64,000 nucleotides of DNA, from contig JBBMNZ010000015.1 in the NCBI GenBank assembly GCA_037954325.1, positions 11,262,501-11,326,500 on the forward strand. Direction: 5' to 3'. The stretch comes from Fistularia commersonii (lineage: Eukaryota; Chordata; Actinopteri; Syngnathiformes; Fistulariidae). Below the pieces are notes generated by a model. The model was not told where the DNA came from. It saw only the letters and a list, made by a program, of their open reading frames with translations, and made no database searches. Shown here one piece after another: positions 1 to 13,189 of this stretch (within the stretch, counting starts at the first letter, position 1; each line of letters starts with the position of its first letter). A program made the translations under genes and the position numbers.

Positions 1-1804
1 CTCCCTCCCTCTCCACCGCATTGCAAGGACTCCATTTCCTCGCCGTTTCAAACCAACACCTTCAGGTCATTTACTCAGCGGAGAAATCTGTATCTGCAGG
101 AACAAAGAAAAGTTGGGGTACATTCACTCAGAAATCCTCTCCGCCGGTGGGGCGGAGGGGGAGGTGGCGGGACGGATGGGGGGGGGAGATGGCAGCGGCG
201 CCATTTTAACCGCTCAGGGGCTTTTAATTTGAAAAACCAAACTTCCTGGTTTTTTTTTTTTGTTTGTTTTTTTGTCAAATATGCAAAAAATAAATGACCA
301 GAAAAATAACTGAGAAATGATTAGGAGAAAAACAAGAAATGAAAAAATTTTGAAAAATTACAAGAAAAAAAAAATTATCTGGAGATGCCTGAAAAAGAGG
401 CAGGGAAATGTGATGAATTGCTGGAGGAAATTTTAGAGTAATTACAGGAAAATACAGAAATTTACAAAAAAATAAAAAATAAATTGGAAAAATGGCTTAA
501 ATGAGTAAAATGTATATATGGAATTGAGAAAAAGGAGATTACAAAAATGTGACAAATTGTGAAAAGAGTAAGGCTGTAATTAACGAAAACAGAGATATTA
601 CGAGGAAAGTAGGCCACATTTGAAAAAGATAAATTAGCAAGAAATCTGTGATGATAAAAACAAGATACTGCCCAAATAAATTGCGAAATATTCCAAAAAA
701 GGAAAATTAAGAAAGTGTTCAAAACCATAAAACTAAATGATAATATAAAAAAATAAAAAAAGGAGGCAAGTAATAATCAAAGAAGTATGCAAAAATGATG
801 AAGAAAAAAAAATGGTGGATGAAAAAAGTCAGAAATAAAAAAAAGAATACACAAGGAAATTGAAAAAAAGGAAAAAAAAATATAAAAACTAAACAAGATA
901 GGCCATAATTAACAAAAATAAATTTGCAAGAAATTGTCATTTAAAAAAAAAAAAACAAGAAATTGCCCAAAAAAGATTGAAATCAGAGAAATTCTGAAAA
1001 ATATAAATTTCAGGAAAAGACATTTCCAAAAAAAGGAACAAAGAATATTTTTAAAAATGTTGATTTTAAAGAAATCATCAGATTGTGACTTTATTTCATA
1101 TTTCAATCCAATGATTTTTGCCAAATAAATGTTTAAAATTTTACAATTTTTTTGTCAATTCCACTAACATTTTGCCAAATTTGCAGTTTTTTTTTCTGCC
1201 AAAGCCGAGCGGTCAGAAAGCCCCCCCCACACCGCCACCACCCTGCACCGCACCATCCCCTCACCCCCCGTTCCGACCCCAAACACCCCCCCTTCCCCTT
1301 CACACCCCTTTTGTAGTTTACTCCCCACCCCAACCCCGGTTCGGATTGTTTAACATCACTTTTTTAATACGAATTTATATATATATCTATATATATACAT
1401 ATATATAGATATATATACATATATATTATCCGTATATATATATATGAAGCTAATTTAACATACCTAAGCTCTATAAGTGTATGTGCTGCACGTGAGATGA
1501 CCATTCCATGTCATACATTTTGCTTTAAACGCTCGATTGATATGTTGATTGATCGATTGAATGATTGGCTGGTTGGTTTTTCTGTTGATTGATCGGTTGG
1601 ACGGTCGGTTGATTGAATGATTGGCCTGTCGGATGGTTGGTTGACTGACTGATTTATTTGTTGGTTTGTTGGATGGTTGTTTGTTTGATTGATTGGTTGT
1701 TTGATTGATCGGGTGTTTGGTTGGTCGGTTAGTTTGGGTAAAAGGTCGACCAGCAGTGGCGTGTCGTTTTTCAAGCCCCTCCCCTGACTTCGCCCCCCCG
1801 GCAG
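1..1804 (+). other. presumed last intron of the GABA-A beta gene
   Basis: This stretch lies before the acceptor of the terminal gabrb exon and has no supportable exon. About 1-240 is moderately GC-rich. About 280-1130 is A-rich, with loosely repeating GAAATT-like units. 1195-1340 is C-rich. 1376-1446 is an (AT)n tract and 1530-1735 is a degenerate (GATT)n array. A pyrimidine- and C-rich tract leads into the CAG acceptor at 1802-1804. Confidence 0.6.
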
Positions 1805-2185
1805 GTGGACGCCTACGGGAACATCCTGCTCACCACGCTGGAGATGAACAACGAGGTGATGCCGTCGGATGTGGGCAGCAGCGTCAGCGACTCCCGCAAC
1901 TCAGTGATGTCCTTCGACAGCTCCGGCGTGCAGTTCCGGAAGCCCGCCGCCGCAGCCGCCGCCGCCTCCGGCACGGCGCCGCGGGACGGCTTCGGCCACC
2001 CGTCGCTGGACCGCGCCGCCATGCGCGGCCGCGCCAACTGCCGGCTGCGGCGCCGCTCGTCTAAGCTGAAGCTGAAGATCCCCAACCTGTCCGACGTCAG
2101 CACCATCGACAAGTGGTCCCGGGTCATCTTCCCCATCACCTTCGGGTTCTTCAACCTAATCTACTGGTTGTACTACGTCAATTGA
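1805..2185 (+). CDS. gabrb4: GABA-A receptor beta subunit, terminal exon (beta-4-like), partial gene
   Basis: This is the last coding exon of a ligand-gated chloride channel subunit: 126 codons and a TGA stop. It begins in phase 0 after a CAG acceptor, with VDAYGNILLTTLEMNNEV, the usual opening of the beta-subunit last exon. It then covers the end of the M3-M4 cytoplasmic loop, including a run of alanines, the basic segment LRRRSSKLKLKIP, and M4 with the invariant beta ending (IDKWSR...FFNLIYWLYYVN). The RRRSSK serine cluster corresponds to the kinase site of beta subunits. The ending VIFPITFGFFNL differs from beta-1, -2 and -3 as I know them and suits beta-4, the non-mammalian counterpart of GABRQ. 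The ligand-binding domain and M1-M3 lie upstream of the window. Beta subunit identity is near certain; the beta-4 assignment is inferred from memory of the paralogues. Confidence 0.9.
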   Translation: MDAYGNILLTTLEMNNEVMPSDVGSSVSDSRNSVMSFDSSGVQFRKPAAAAAAASGTAPRDGFGHPSLDRAAMRGRANCRLRRRSSKLKLKIPNLSDVSTIDKWSRVIFPITFGFFNLIYWLYYVN

Positions 2186-2480
2186 TGCGTGCCCTTGCTC
2201 CCCCCTTGCTCCCCCCTTACACCCCCTTCTGCTCCCCCTTTAGGAATCATGGGCCATATTTTGAGAGCACATTGAATTGGCTTTGATACGGTTCCACAAA
2301 TATGTGTACACATATACGAAGGCCAACGTATGTATATGCATATTTCTATATATTATATTTCTACACACACGTACACACACATGTGTGCACGCACACATAC
2401 ACACGTGCACGCGCACACACCCGAGGGACATTTCTGCTGTACAAAGTATTAATAGGATGACTTGAATGTTTAAGAAAAAA

Positions 2481-2518
<38 letters not shown>

Positions 2519-3930
2519 GAGAAGTTCTTGTTTTCCCTGATAAACTCCACACACACACACACACCTCCACCCTCCCCACCCCACACACACACTTTCCCAT
2601 GCGCCGCCACCGCCCACCGGGTGTTTTTTTCGGGGGAGGGTTTCCAGGGGGTGTCGGATTTTTCGGGAACTTTCGAAAAAGGACTGCATGATATTTTTGC
2701 TAAAAAAAAAAGGAAAAAAAAAGAAAAAAAAAGGGAGGAGCAGCAGGAGGCGAAGGAGGGAGGACGACCCGAGCAGAGGGTGACTTTTTAACCCCCCAAA
2801 CAGACAAGAAGTTCCTCCTTTTGGCTCCGCCCCCTCCTCCAGGCCACACCCCTTTTTCCGGATTATGTGACGTTCTTTCGGGAGGGGAGGTTGCTATTTC
2901 CTTTTTTTTTTTTCTTTTTTTTTTTTCTCTCCTCCCTCTGGACGTGACTTTTCTCTCTCAGCTCCACTTGGGGAAAAAAAAAAGAAGAAGAGGAAGATGG
3001 CCGCCTTGGATGTGGACGTTGTTTCACATTATTTAATTTAACTCCCCCATCCCGCCCTCCGACCCCGCAAAAACTTTGCACTTCCTTTTCTCTCTTCTCT
3101 CATTTCCTTTTTTAGGGAAAAAAATAGTTCCATCTGGACATGTTCTGGGGCCCCTTCAGATTTTTTTTTTTATTTTTATTTTTTTTAATCAGTTAATTAC
3201 GGTCGCCGATTACTGTAGATACGAATCTTGTGTTGAAAAAAAAAAACAAATAATAATAATACTGTGATTTCGGACAGCGCGGTTACATTGGAGTACTTAT
3301 ATGTGTGTACTCGTACACATGTATGCGTACTTTCGGTATGCATTACTCATTTTGTTTGGTTAAAAAAAAAAAGGGAAATACTATGTACATTTTTCTCATT
3401 ACTCAAGTACTCATAGACGTGTACTCGTACTGTTTTTCTTTACTCCCGCTAACTCCCGCTATGTTTGTGTTATGCTTCGGGGAAACGCTGTGTTTGTCGG
3501 GTGGGGGGTTGGGGTCAGGGTGGGGAGGGGGGTGCTTTCGTGATTTCCATTTGAAAAATAAACTCGGCGGTGAAGAAGCGACAAAAGGTGTTTGTCTGGA
3601 ACGGGAAACGAGGGGGAAGGAAAAGAAAAAAAAGAGTCGGTCAACTTTGTTTTCAGTAGCCAACATCCTTGGCACTCTTAGGGTGAAAAAAAGGGTGCTA
3701 TAAGGGTGTAATAAAGTGGTAATAAGGCCCCGAAGTGGTTATAACGTGGAATGTGGCAATGATTTCCCCAATTTTGTTGGCTTTGAGGGATGAGACCATG
3801 GAAATCGCACTTAAATTAGTGAAAACGCCCCAAAAGTGTACATTAATAGACCAAAAATATAAAAGTACTGCAGAAAATCCCAGTACAAACAGGATGATTT
3901 GTCCCCTAATAAACAAATGCTAAAAAACTC
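2186..3930 (+). other. gabrb 3' untranslated and flanking DNA
   Basis: No exon is visible here. The stretch is probably mainly 3'UTR of the upstream gabrb gene. It contains CA/TG-rich tracts at 2360-2420 and 2551-2592, an (ATT)n microsatellite at 2480-2518 and several A and T runs. AATAAA at 3908-3913 is a possible poly(A) signal, but the true 3' end cannot be fixed from sequence. Confidence 0.35.
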
Positions 3931-5977
3931 TAAAATTATTATTTTTTTGTCCCAAGTACTACTACTGATTACTAACTAGTAGTACTTCGTAGAAACGACA
4001 GCCTCTTAGCGACCGTGCTCACATGTCCACACACACACAGAAGTGTGTGAGAAAGCAGATTTTCAAATATTTGCCTTAAAAAAATACACATTTAAAAAAA
4101 AAAAAAAACAACCCCACAAGGCTAAATGTAGCACGATCCCCCGAAGGGTAGTTGATGGAAGTGGGCGGGGCCTCTGAGGGGGCGGGGCTTTGTCCGTTTT
4201 GACTTTATTATTATATACGCATATTTGAAATTTATCCTTCAGAGTCCCGAGTAAGAAACAACAAATAAAAATGTTAAAAAAATGGCGATTATTTTGCTTT
4301 CAAATCGTAGCAATATAAAAATGATTTCTAAAAAAAATACCTGTATTTACATATTATATTTCCATTTTTAGAATATCATCACTCTACAATAATAAATATA
4401 TATATATATATATATACCTATAAATAAAAGTATTATGCCTGAAAGTCCTTATTGCTATATCTACAAATGCAATTTTATGGCCTTCAAAATATAAGTCTAA
4501 ATCAAATAAGTTGATTTAAAGATTAAAAAGAAATTATATATACATATATATCATTTTTATTTTATGTTTTTTTAATGTAGTTTATTTAATTTTTATTTTA
4601 CAATAACCGCAGGCCTCTTGAGCGCCCCCTTCCTCTTTCTCCTCCTGCTTTTTCTCTGTATCCGTTTTCATCAGATTCTCTCAGCTGTCTTGTTTACCCC
4701 TAGACATGAAATGGGTTAAAACACCAACCTTGGTTTTTTAAGAAAATTAATCTATTTGATCAACTATCGATGAATAGATTGTTTATGTATTACTCATTCA
4801 TTTATTTCCACTGGAATGAGCAGCGTCAGGAAACCCGAGGAGGCACGTTAGCACCCCTGCAGGCTTGCACGAGTACTACACCCAACGCAGGCCATGGATT
4901 TCACACACACACACACACACACATTATGGCGGTGAGGATCATCTCTCCCACGCTTTCCTTTTTTCCTTTCATTCCTTTACATTGCGATGTTTGGCTTCGG
5001 CACAACAGGTGTTTTCTGTTTGTGCGGCGAGGAGGAGGAGGAGGAAGAAGAGGAGGAGGAAGATGAGAAAAAAAAGAAAAAAAAGCCTCGATCTGATTTC
5101 AATGTGAATTTTCTTGCCTCTTGTGTATAACGTGTAATTACATGTGAATGGTTCCTGTACATACGATATCTTTCACTCGATAGTTCTTACTGCATGAGCG
5201 GGAAAACGATAAAAACAAAAAAAAAAACATGGCAGTTCGTAATACCAGCTAGCCTCACTGCTAACGGCATGGACAGCTTCTCTAGCATTGGCGCACTTAT
5301 GCAAACGATACCTGAAAAAAAAAAAAAGAAAGGAAGTACGAGCGGGGATGACGGCGGGTTCATTCAAGTGCGAGTCCTCCTGTGGTGGGCGGAGCCTCCG
5401 GGTTTGTTTTTATTTTGGTTTTTGTTAGCCCCGGCATCGCTACGAAGGAGGGGTTGGGGCGTTTCTTTTCCTTATAAGGGCATTATTCGCCGAGGAGCGG
5501 CACTGCCTTAAGAGGGCGGGAGGAGGTGAAGGAGGGGGGTCGTCTTTTTCACTCCCCGAAAATATATCAACCATCACGCTTGCCCTTGAGCCAGACGGCT
5601 CGGGTTCCCATTTTGCTCTTCGATTAAAAACGCTTGACCATTGACTTCCGCGCAATGGAATCGTATTTTTTTACTTGTTTTGTTTTTGTAGCGTTAGCTA
5701 AAGAACACTCCCGGGAGGACGATGTCATGATTTGTCTACCCTGGAAACCAAGCCCAGACCTTTTTTTTCCGGCTATTTGTTTTTGGGCAGGGGGTGGGGG
5801 GTAATTCCGCGCCATCGGAAAACAAGAAATCACACAAAAAAAAACAAAAAAACGGGACGAGCTTGGCGATTCGCGCAAACCCCAAACTTGTTCCCCAAAT
5901 TTGGACTGGTATGTTTCTTTTGTGGTCCATGAAACAGCTTGCTGGCGGTGTCCAACAGCTAGCCGTGTGTTAAATCC

Positions 5978-6015
<38 letters not shown>

Positions 6016-7631
6016 TCCATGAAAGAATGGGAAAATCCTGGCGGCGGCTAACGAAAGAATCCGAAGGCCCCGTCTTTTCGGATAATTACGACCCCCCATG
6101 TAGTTTCTCTCTCCGGACAGGAACCCGCCGACGGTCTGGATCCACTTCCGCGTTCATCCTCCTGATTTCCTGTTTGTTTATGGATTGTTGTCGTTGTTGT
6201 TTTTTTTTTATTTTTATTTTTCCAGAAATCACGCGAAAAACAAGGAAGTGTTGCGATTTTTTTGGCACAGAAAGTAAGAAAATATGATGCTTTTTTTAAA
6301 ACTTATTATTATTTTTCTTATTTATTTGATCTATCTTTTGGGGGGGGGGTAAATCTGGTACCGTAGCTGTTTTGTTCCGCATCGATTTCAGAATCAATAT
6401 TTGTGTCGTACGAAGTTGTATCTCTTTCCCCCTCGCTATTTTGTTTGTTTTTGTTTTTGTTTTTTTCATTTGTTTCTCTTCTTTTTTGTTGTTTTTCCGT
6501 CAGTGCAAATTACTGTCATGTTGTCGATCGGCTTTTTTAGGTGTTTGAAACAGAAATGTGTTTTTTTTACAAATTCAAGGTGTTCAAGTATGTGGTATAA
6601 ATATTTCAAAAAAAAAAGAAAAAAAAAGAAGGGGTTATCATTCGAAAACGACAGACTTTTTACAAATAAAGGCTTATACAGTAACGGTAGCTGATGTCTT
6701 CTTTATTTGCCCTTTGAGGACTAATACCCCTCCTGTCCCCCAAATTATTGCCCCCCATTTGTGTTTTCACTTCACGTTGCCCATATTAGTCCCCAAAAGG
6801 TAAATATCCTCTGGGGTGTTGCAAGCCAGGGTTTTTTCAAAATGGAATATCGGGTCTCACATGACAAATGTCACCGTGATTATAGATGTTAACAACACTT
6901 GACTGATGACAGACTACACGATTGGTCAATCGGACTGACGGGAGCAAGGGTAAAAAAACATGGCCGACAAACATGACTGGCGTAAGCGCAAGCTACCCAT
7001 TGCCGTAGACCCGTTTCTTCCATTGCCACTGTCCACTTTAGCTTTGTTACCCCCTCGCCGCCATGTTCTTTGTCATCTTTTTGTCGACTTCATGTGTCCC
7101 ACCTCCTCTTTGTCATTGGCTGTTGGCGGCATGTGTTAGCATTCGGGTCGGTATTCCGAGCTGAGTCAGCCAAGAAGCTCAAACGTTTGATAGACAACAA
7201 CTGTGTTAGGTATGTTGCTCCCCTCAAACCCTATCAGGTGTCTGTGCTGATTAGCCACACCCACTTCTCACAACTAGCCCCACCCACTGTCCCGAATTAG
7301 CACTGATGGAAGCCGCCTCTGTAGCAACTGTGAATCATGGGTATCTTGTAGTGCATCCCCAGCTAGAGGCCTCGTCTTGAATTCCGCGGGCGGTATGCTT
7401 AGCTCTTCAGTCACCCCCAAAGTTCCCCACTGTGTCTATGGGTCTCCAAAGTTCCATAGTACCTTCAGCATCATTCCACAACCGCCATCTTGAAATTGGC
7501 AACGTGACTCCCCCTGATTTGCTTGGTAACTTGAACAGCTTTTGGTTGTGCGGTTCCCATCTCTGTGACCGCCATGTACAGAGCGCGACAGGAAGTGATT
7601 GACCCTCATTGGAGTGACGGTCAATCAGCGA
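3931..7631. other. intergenic DNA without a supportable gene
   Basis: Mostly AT-rich, simple-sequence DNA: (AT)n at 4397-4417, (CA)n at 4902-4922 and 5983-6012, and many homopolymer runs. About 6990-7320 is a segment with 'ctgttggcggcatg' and 'agccacacccact' words that resembles 44.6-45.3 kb, so it is probably a dispersed repeat. Open frames here are short and lack recognisable domains. Confidence 0.5.
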
Positions 7632-8144
7632 GTGTGGAAAAGAGGTGAAGAGACGGGTTCAAGCAGGTTGGAATGGGTGGAGAAAGTGTCAGGGGTACTA
7701 TGTGATTGAAGACTATCAGCCAGAATGAAAGGAAAGGTGTACAAGACAGTGGTGAGACCAGCAATGCTGTATGGACTAGAAGCAGTTCCAATGACGAAAA
7801 GACGAGGCAGAGCTAGAGGTCCAGAGATGAAGATGCTAAGATTCTCTTTGGGAGTGACAAGGATGGATAGGATCAGGAATGAGTCTATCAGTGGAAAAGC
7901 GCATGTTAGATGTTTTGGATAGAGGGTCAGAGAAGCCAGACTGAGATGGTTCGATCATGTACAGAGGAGGGATTGTGAATATATTGGCAGACGGATGCTG
8001 GAACTGGAGCTGCCAGGCAAGAGGTCTCGAGGAAGACCAAAGAGAAGATTTATGGACGTAGTAGGAGAGGATATGAAGGTAGTTGGCGATAGAGAAGGTT
8101 GATATGCTGTGGCGACCCCTGAAGAGAAAAGCTGAAAGGAGAAG

Positions 8145-8175
<31 letters not shown>
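7632..8175 (+). mobile_element. non-LTR retrotransposon (LINE) 3' fragment with (GAA)n tail
   Basis: The + strand encodes the end of a LINE polyprotein, broken by stops and small indels. MKGKVYKTVVRPAMLYGLEA starts at 7725, followed by KMLRFSLGVTRMDRIRNESI, then in another frame RLRWFDHVQRRDCEYIGRRM and GRPKRRFMDVV. This is the region after the reverse transcriptase in a family common in teleosts. The copy ends with 'tgtggcgacccctgaag' and a (GAA)n tail at about 8143-8174. It is 5' truncated and inactive. The same family occurs reversed at 35.2-36.2 kb and about 14.3-14.7 kb. Confidence 0.85.
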
Positions 8176-9235
8176 GCAGAACTTAAACAAAAACGAAAAT
8201 CATAAACATTATCAGCTTAAGGTTGCTAGCATGGAAGTTTATGTTATGTTGGCAGAAGTTCTTTATCACACATCGTTAGCGACGGGCATTTTTTGGAACC
8301 ATACTGAGCAGACCACATGTCCCTGATTAGTGTTTTCTTCCCCATTGCTGCCGCTTCTTTTGGTTTCACACCCCTTGCTGCGCATCAAGTGCGCAAATTG
8401 ACTTTGGCTGCTGAAGGCGCATGTCTGAGTGTTAATAGCATGGCTAGCATGGCCGCAATCAATATCCCTTCTTTGACCCTTCTTGGAGCCGGGGCAGCAG
8501 GGCAGTCCAGACGAAAGGGGTTGAAGGGGTGGGGTTTAAAGTGAACGCTGTAGACAAATTCCCAAATAGTGGCGCATCATTGCGGATCCAGAGAGAAAAA
8601 AAAGGAAAACGATCGGGTCGGTATGTCATTAACCAGATCGTCACAGGGGTTTTTAATTGGGCTTGATGGATTTATAGAGTCATCAGTTCCGGGCGTCGTT
8701 AATGATTTTTGGGCTAAAGACATCCTGGGATGCTAATTCTTCAATGTCATCAGGTGAAGCCCCCCGGTGGTGGTGTTGAGGTGGGGGCGGGTCACAAGGT
8801 TAATGACTGTTTGCGTGGGCATACAAGTACTAGAGGTGTCTTCAGGGAGGGTTTGTTGTGCGCAGACACGTGATTACCTTGTTATTAATGTGTTATAACG
8901 TAGAGCCATCAAGGAGTACACGATGGGTTCAAACTCAGAGTATTTTCTACAAACAAAATGAGCTCGGAATTTGATTTGGTGATTATTACTAATTGAGTAG
9001 TCATATAATCATCCTTTTACAATGTACACCAGTAGCACAACTCTTCGGACTCCTTGATGGACACCACCAAGAACATCTGAGCAGACCCTTGGAGTCCCCT
9101 GAATTCTGTGGTTTCCCTCATCAGATATTGACTCCTTTGCCCCCTCGATATTTGCAAGTGTCTCATGTATGCAGTTGTTTCAGCCCTTTGGTTCACTCAA
9201 GGCTGAACTTCATCCATGGTCTCCTCTGAACTCCT
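8176..9235. other. intergenic DNA, nothing recognised
   Basis: No conserved coding segment, RNA gene or clear repeat was seen. Short open frames here have no domain signature. Confidence 0.4.
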
Positions 9236-9735
9236 AAAGAAAGACGGAGTTTTGGGCCACTTGGAGAAGACAGGCAGAGAAGCTGCAGCGTCTGGATGAT
9301 CACTCCTGGAGCATCGTTGACTTCGTCCTCCTCTCTGATTCAGTCTTCTGCCCTCAAGTCCCTGGTAATCTCCTTTCTCATGAAGGTGGACTACTTCAGC
9401 TTTTTCCGGACACGTAGTCCTACTTGGCAGGTGTTACCCTTCCTTCATCCTTTCTCTTTCCATTCTGCTGCAGATCATCTTCATTCAGCTCCCTCGATCC
9501 TCAAGTCTTATCACAGCTTCTCTAAAGTCCCAGACATCCACCAAATGTCCAATGGATTTTATCCCTTTTCTATCACTATCCACCTCATCTTTTTCAATCC
9601 AGCTTTAAGATTTCTGTCCTCTGCTACCTCTGACATGATTCACCAATCAAATCCACATCTGTGGTGGAGATAACTGCTCAAACCCTGCATTCGACCCCTG
9701 GTGTCCCTCAGGGCTTCATTCTGGGGCCCCGGATG
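9236..9735 (+). mobile_element. decayed LINE reverse-transcriptase remnant
   Basis: Positions 9700-9729 translate to GVPQGFILGP, the reverse-transcriptase motif (usually GVPQGSVLGP) of non-LTR elements. About 100 bases before it, a segment reading like LSATSDMIHQS resembles the LDLSAAFDTVDH catalytic-core motif. Frames are broken throughout. No 3' tail was seen, so the borders are approximate. Confidence 0.65.
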
Positions 9736-9949
9736 ATTCTTGGTCTTTGTTAAAGCACACATTGGAGAAGCCTTATGTCCTTCTCTGGCGCCTAGCTTTA
9801 CCACTCCGTGGCCTGAAAGGAAAATCCAAAATTATTGGATTCATCTCATCATCCTTTCTATCTTCATCAACAGGGCCACCGCACTGCTGTTTCACCCCAC
9901 TTGGCACACCTGGGTGGTTATTGTCTGACAGCCGTCATTTTTGGCCGAC

Positions 9950-10440
9950 GTCTCAACAATTGCAAGCTAGCGTTAGGCTACAAAGTAGTTTCTTTCACAA
10001 GTAAGTGCAAAAATGGCGTGCCACCGGCTAGCTACCGCGGTATCTACCTTTGCTAAGCAATGCTACGCAGGGATGGTGTCTTAAAAGGTTTTGCCGGTTG
10101 CCCCCATGGAAAACTTAACAACAACGGCAAGCTCGCATTAGGCTATAAACTAGTTACATTCACAAGTTAAGTAATAAGATCGTGAGCCGTTGGCTAGCCA
10201 AAGTGGTTTCTACTAATGCTAAGTAACGCCACATGGGGCAAGTGGTTTAAAAGGTGTTGCAGGTTGCCCCCAGGAGAGCTTCACAGCAACAGCTAGCTAG
10301 CTTTAGGCTACAAACTAGCCCCTTTCACAAATAAGAACAAAGATAGTGAGCCATTGCTAGCCACAGTAGTATCTACTTTTGCAAAGTAATGCTACACAGG
10401 GCAAGTTGCGGTGCACCTGGAGAACCTCTTCTGTTGTTCG
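9950..10440. repeat. three tandem copies of a ~168-bp unit
   Basis: Three successive copies begin near 9958, 10127 and 10295. Each has 'aagctagcgttaggctaca', a 'gtttctttcacaa' element, a 'gagccgttggctagcc'-like element, 'gctaagcaatgctacgcagg' and 'ggttgcccccaggag'-like words. The copies have diverged by substitutions and small indels. The third copy loses similarity near 10430. Confidence 0.75.
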
Positions 10441-10896
10441 TAGCCCTGAAAGCTAGTTTACATTATGGTAGGAAACAGAAGGGGTTCGCAAACACGGCCC
10501 AGGCAGCCATTAAAGCAACACCAGCATACCAGTGCACTTCTGCCCCCCACCCCACCTCAACCTCCAATTTTTCTGCTCCATATCGGTTCTTTTTTGAGAC
10601 ATGGATGTTTTAATATAAATAATGCAAAGAGGGAGGAAAAGGCATGAAGCAGGAGGATGGAAGGGGGGGGGTCCAAATCTATGGCACCATATATATACAT
10701 CTATATACCACGTTGCCCCACTTGAGTACAACACAACAAGCATACAAGAGTCGCGCCCAAGATGTTTGTTTAAGTACCTATATCCCAGGTAGTTCACAGC
10801 AAGCTAACCCCTGTGACAAATGTATGCCATCACATGCACAAGTTTCCCTCAGAGTTATACATGATCGTATATGCAAGTTTAATTTGTTGTATTGAT
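10440..10896. other. intergenic DNA, nothing recognised
   Basis: No gene or named repeat was recognised between the 168-bp units and the GATA array. Confidence 0.4.
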
Positions 10897-11070
<174 letters not shown>

Positions 11071-12585
11071 GAAACCCTTAAAATGATCATTGGGTTTATA
11101 TATATTATTAATTATAAAAACATGCCTGATTGTTTACTATATATATATTTAATTTTGATATGTAAATAAGCATACTGCTTCAATAGGAATTATGTAACAA
11201 TAAAGTCTGCAATGCATGCCAATTGTATAATGCACATAACACACATTTTGATTTATTTGGAAAGTATATATATCTACATATATGAATATATAGATAGATA
11301 GATATGAATATATAAATTGATAAAGCACAAATATTATCATATATACTTTGTTGATCACAGTGGTGTCACACATGAGATTAGTTCAGTTGTAAGATTGGTT
11401 TCTATACATATAATATATACCCTACTCTAATGGCTACATATGTGTATTTTTTTTTAAATCTCCTGGTCGTCAGGCAGCTGATGGATGAGCGCCGGTCCTT
11501 GCCGCCGCCGCCGTGATCCACACATATTAGCCAGGCAGGCGAGGTCAGAGGTCAAGTATCGATCACCCGTCGAGGGAGGGGAGATAATCAGGAGGGCTGC
11601 TGTGATTGACAGGTGAGTCGATCAGGTGAAGAGTGTGTGTGTGTGCTAGTGTGTGCGTATGTTTGTCAGAATCAACAATAAATTACAACGGAATTAAAAT
11701 GAAATTGAGTTAAAACCTGTGAATGAGCAGGTAAAACATTATTTGTCTCTATATAAGGTACCTCCACATGGACCCCTCTCTAGTTATCTCTTCCGGATGG
11801 AGCTTTATCCTCTCAACAGCAAGACCATTATTGCCTTATTGGTCCCAAGTTCTCCTCTATCGTTGTATGCTAGCTGCCCGTCCTCGACTGGGCTTCTTCC
11901 CATGTCGCCATATGCTAGCTGCCTGTGTTGATGTATGCTCGGTGCCCGTCCCCGACAGGGCTTATTCCCATGTATGCTTGCCGCCTGTGTCGGCGTGCGG
12001 TAGCTAACCATCTCCACCCGGGCTCCCCAGCCCAGAATTCTACGCCTCCCCCTTCCACGCAAGTTCTAGAGACCCATGTGACGCTACCTCGGAGGCAACC
12101 TGGATCCAGCACAGTCATCCCTTCCCTTGTAAATCAACCCCTTAAAATGACTTGCCTCCTCAGAGTGTCCTTGCATTTGGGTAAGGTGCCCTCCCAAAAT
12201 CATGAGTCTATATATATCAGTAGCTGCCGTGCATTTTACACCAAGGCCTTCAGTAGTCCTCCGAATCGATCCACCCTCCTAATAATAAAAAAACATCTTA
12301 TTATTCAGAAATGCAGTATAAAGAGAGGTGCATCACAGATAGATAACCCGTGTAGTGCTAAAATTCGCCCACGGGAGCACATCACGTGACATTCATTATA
12401 GCACGGGATATCTCTGGCCCGGGATATCTCGTAAATATATTTCCTGACCATGAATAAACCGTTCTTGCGTGATCAGTTCCTGACCATTATGACGTTTTTC
12501 CCTGAGTGAAATCAAAATGAAAAGCACCAATAATAACCTTATAAACTTGCAGTATTATTTAGGAAAATAGCAGCACTTTACTCAC
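11071..12585. other. intergenic DNA with a short duplication
   Basis: Mostly AT-rich to about 11450, then mixed. About 11865-11995 holds two copies of a ~64-bp unit ('atgctagctgcccgtcc' and 'gggcttcttcccatgt'). No supportable gene was seen. Confidence 0.45.
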
Positions 12586-12777
12586 CAAAATTCTGATCGT
12601 TTGTAGACAAAATCCTCCAACAAGATCCATCCTCCTCTCTTTCCGCAAATAGAGTTCAATTATTCTGTCGCACAGATTATCCGTGCGCTTCGGCTCCAAG
12701 CACTCCCAGCAATATAATTTGCAGCCAGGGGTACCGCTCGTAGTTCGTGGCTTGAAAATGTCCGACAAATCCTTTTC
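12586..12777 (-). CDS. unassigned exon-like coding segment, 64 codons
   Basis: I do not recognise this protein. The minus strand has an open 192-base segment bounded by a good acceptor (CACAACCAG) and a consensus donor (TTTTG|GTGAGT). It is exactly 64 codons in phase 0 and starts EKDLSDIFKPRTTSG. Its middle contains CKLYCWECLEPK, with three cysteines spaced like a partial metal knuckle, then a basic helix-like stretch (IIELYLRKERR). It opens without an ATG, so it would be an internal exon. No partner exons were found nearby. It could be part of a transposon-derived gene or chance; confidence is low. Confidence 0.3.
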
Positions 12778-13189
12778 CTGGTTGTGACAGGTTCGCTAGC
12801 TTAGGAGTTGCCCGACCTTTCTCTAGTATGACCAGCTATTCTTCAAAAAGAAAATCGCTTTAACAATATATTAGTAACTAAATCAGTTTCTTCTCCTCCT
12901 GCAGCCATTGTGGGGTGGAAAAAACTATATTTAAACAAACACAACTACATTTCTGTTCGCAGCTCGCGAGTAAGCTTCTCCCCGCTAGTACACTTGTTTA
13001 TGCTTTAGTAACAATGCTTTAATATGAAAATGCATGTCTGGAAGTGGCACAACCAGGAGCAAAGCTATGAAAGGAAGTGAACAGACCATTTAGAATTATT
13101 TAATAAGTATTCATGGACAAAATATAATTAACATTTGTGAGTTGGATATTTTCTTAGGCCAGCAGAGAAGGCCTTGCAGGCCCTGACGG

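Noticed and set aside
11925..12389. 154-codon + strand frame
   Set aside because: No domain, poor composition, partly over a 64-bp duplication.
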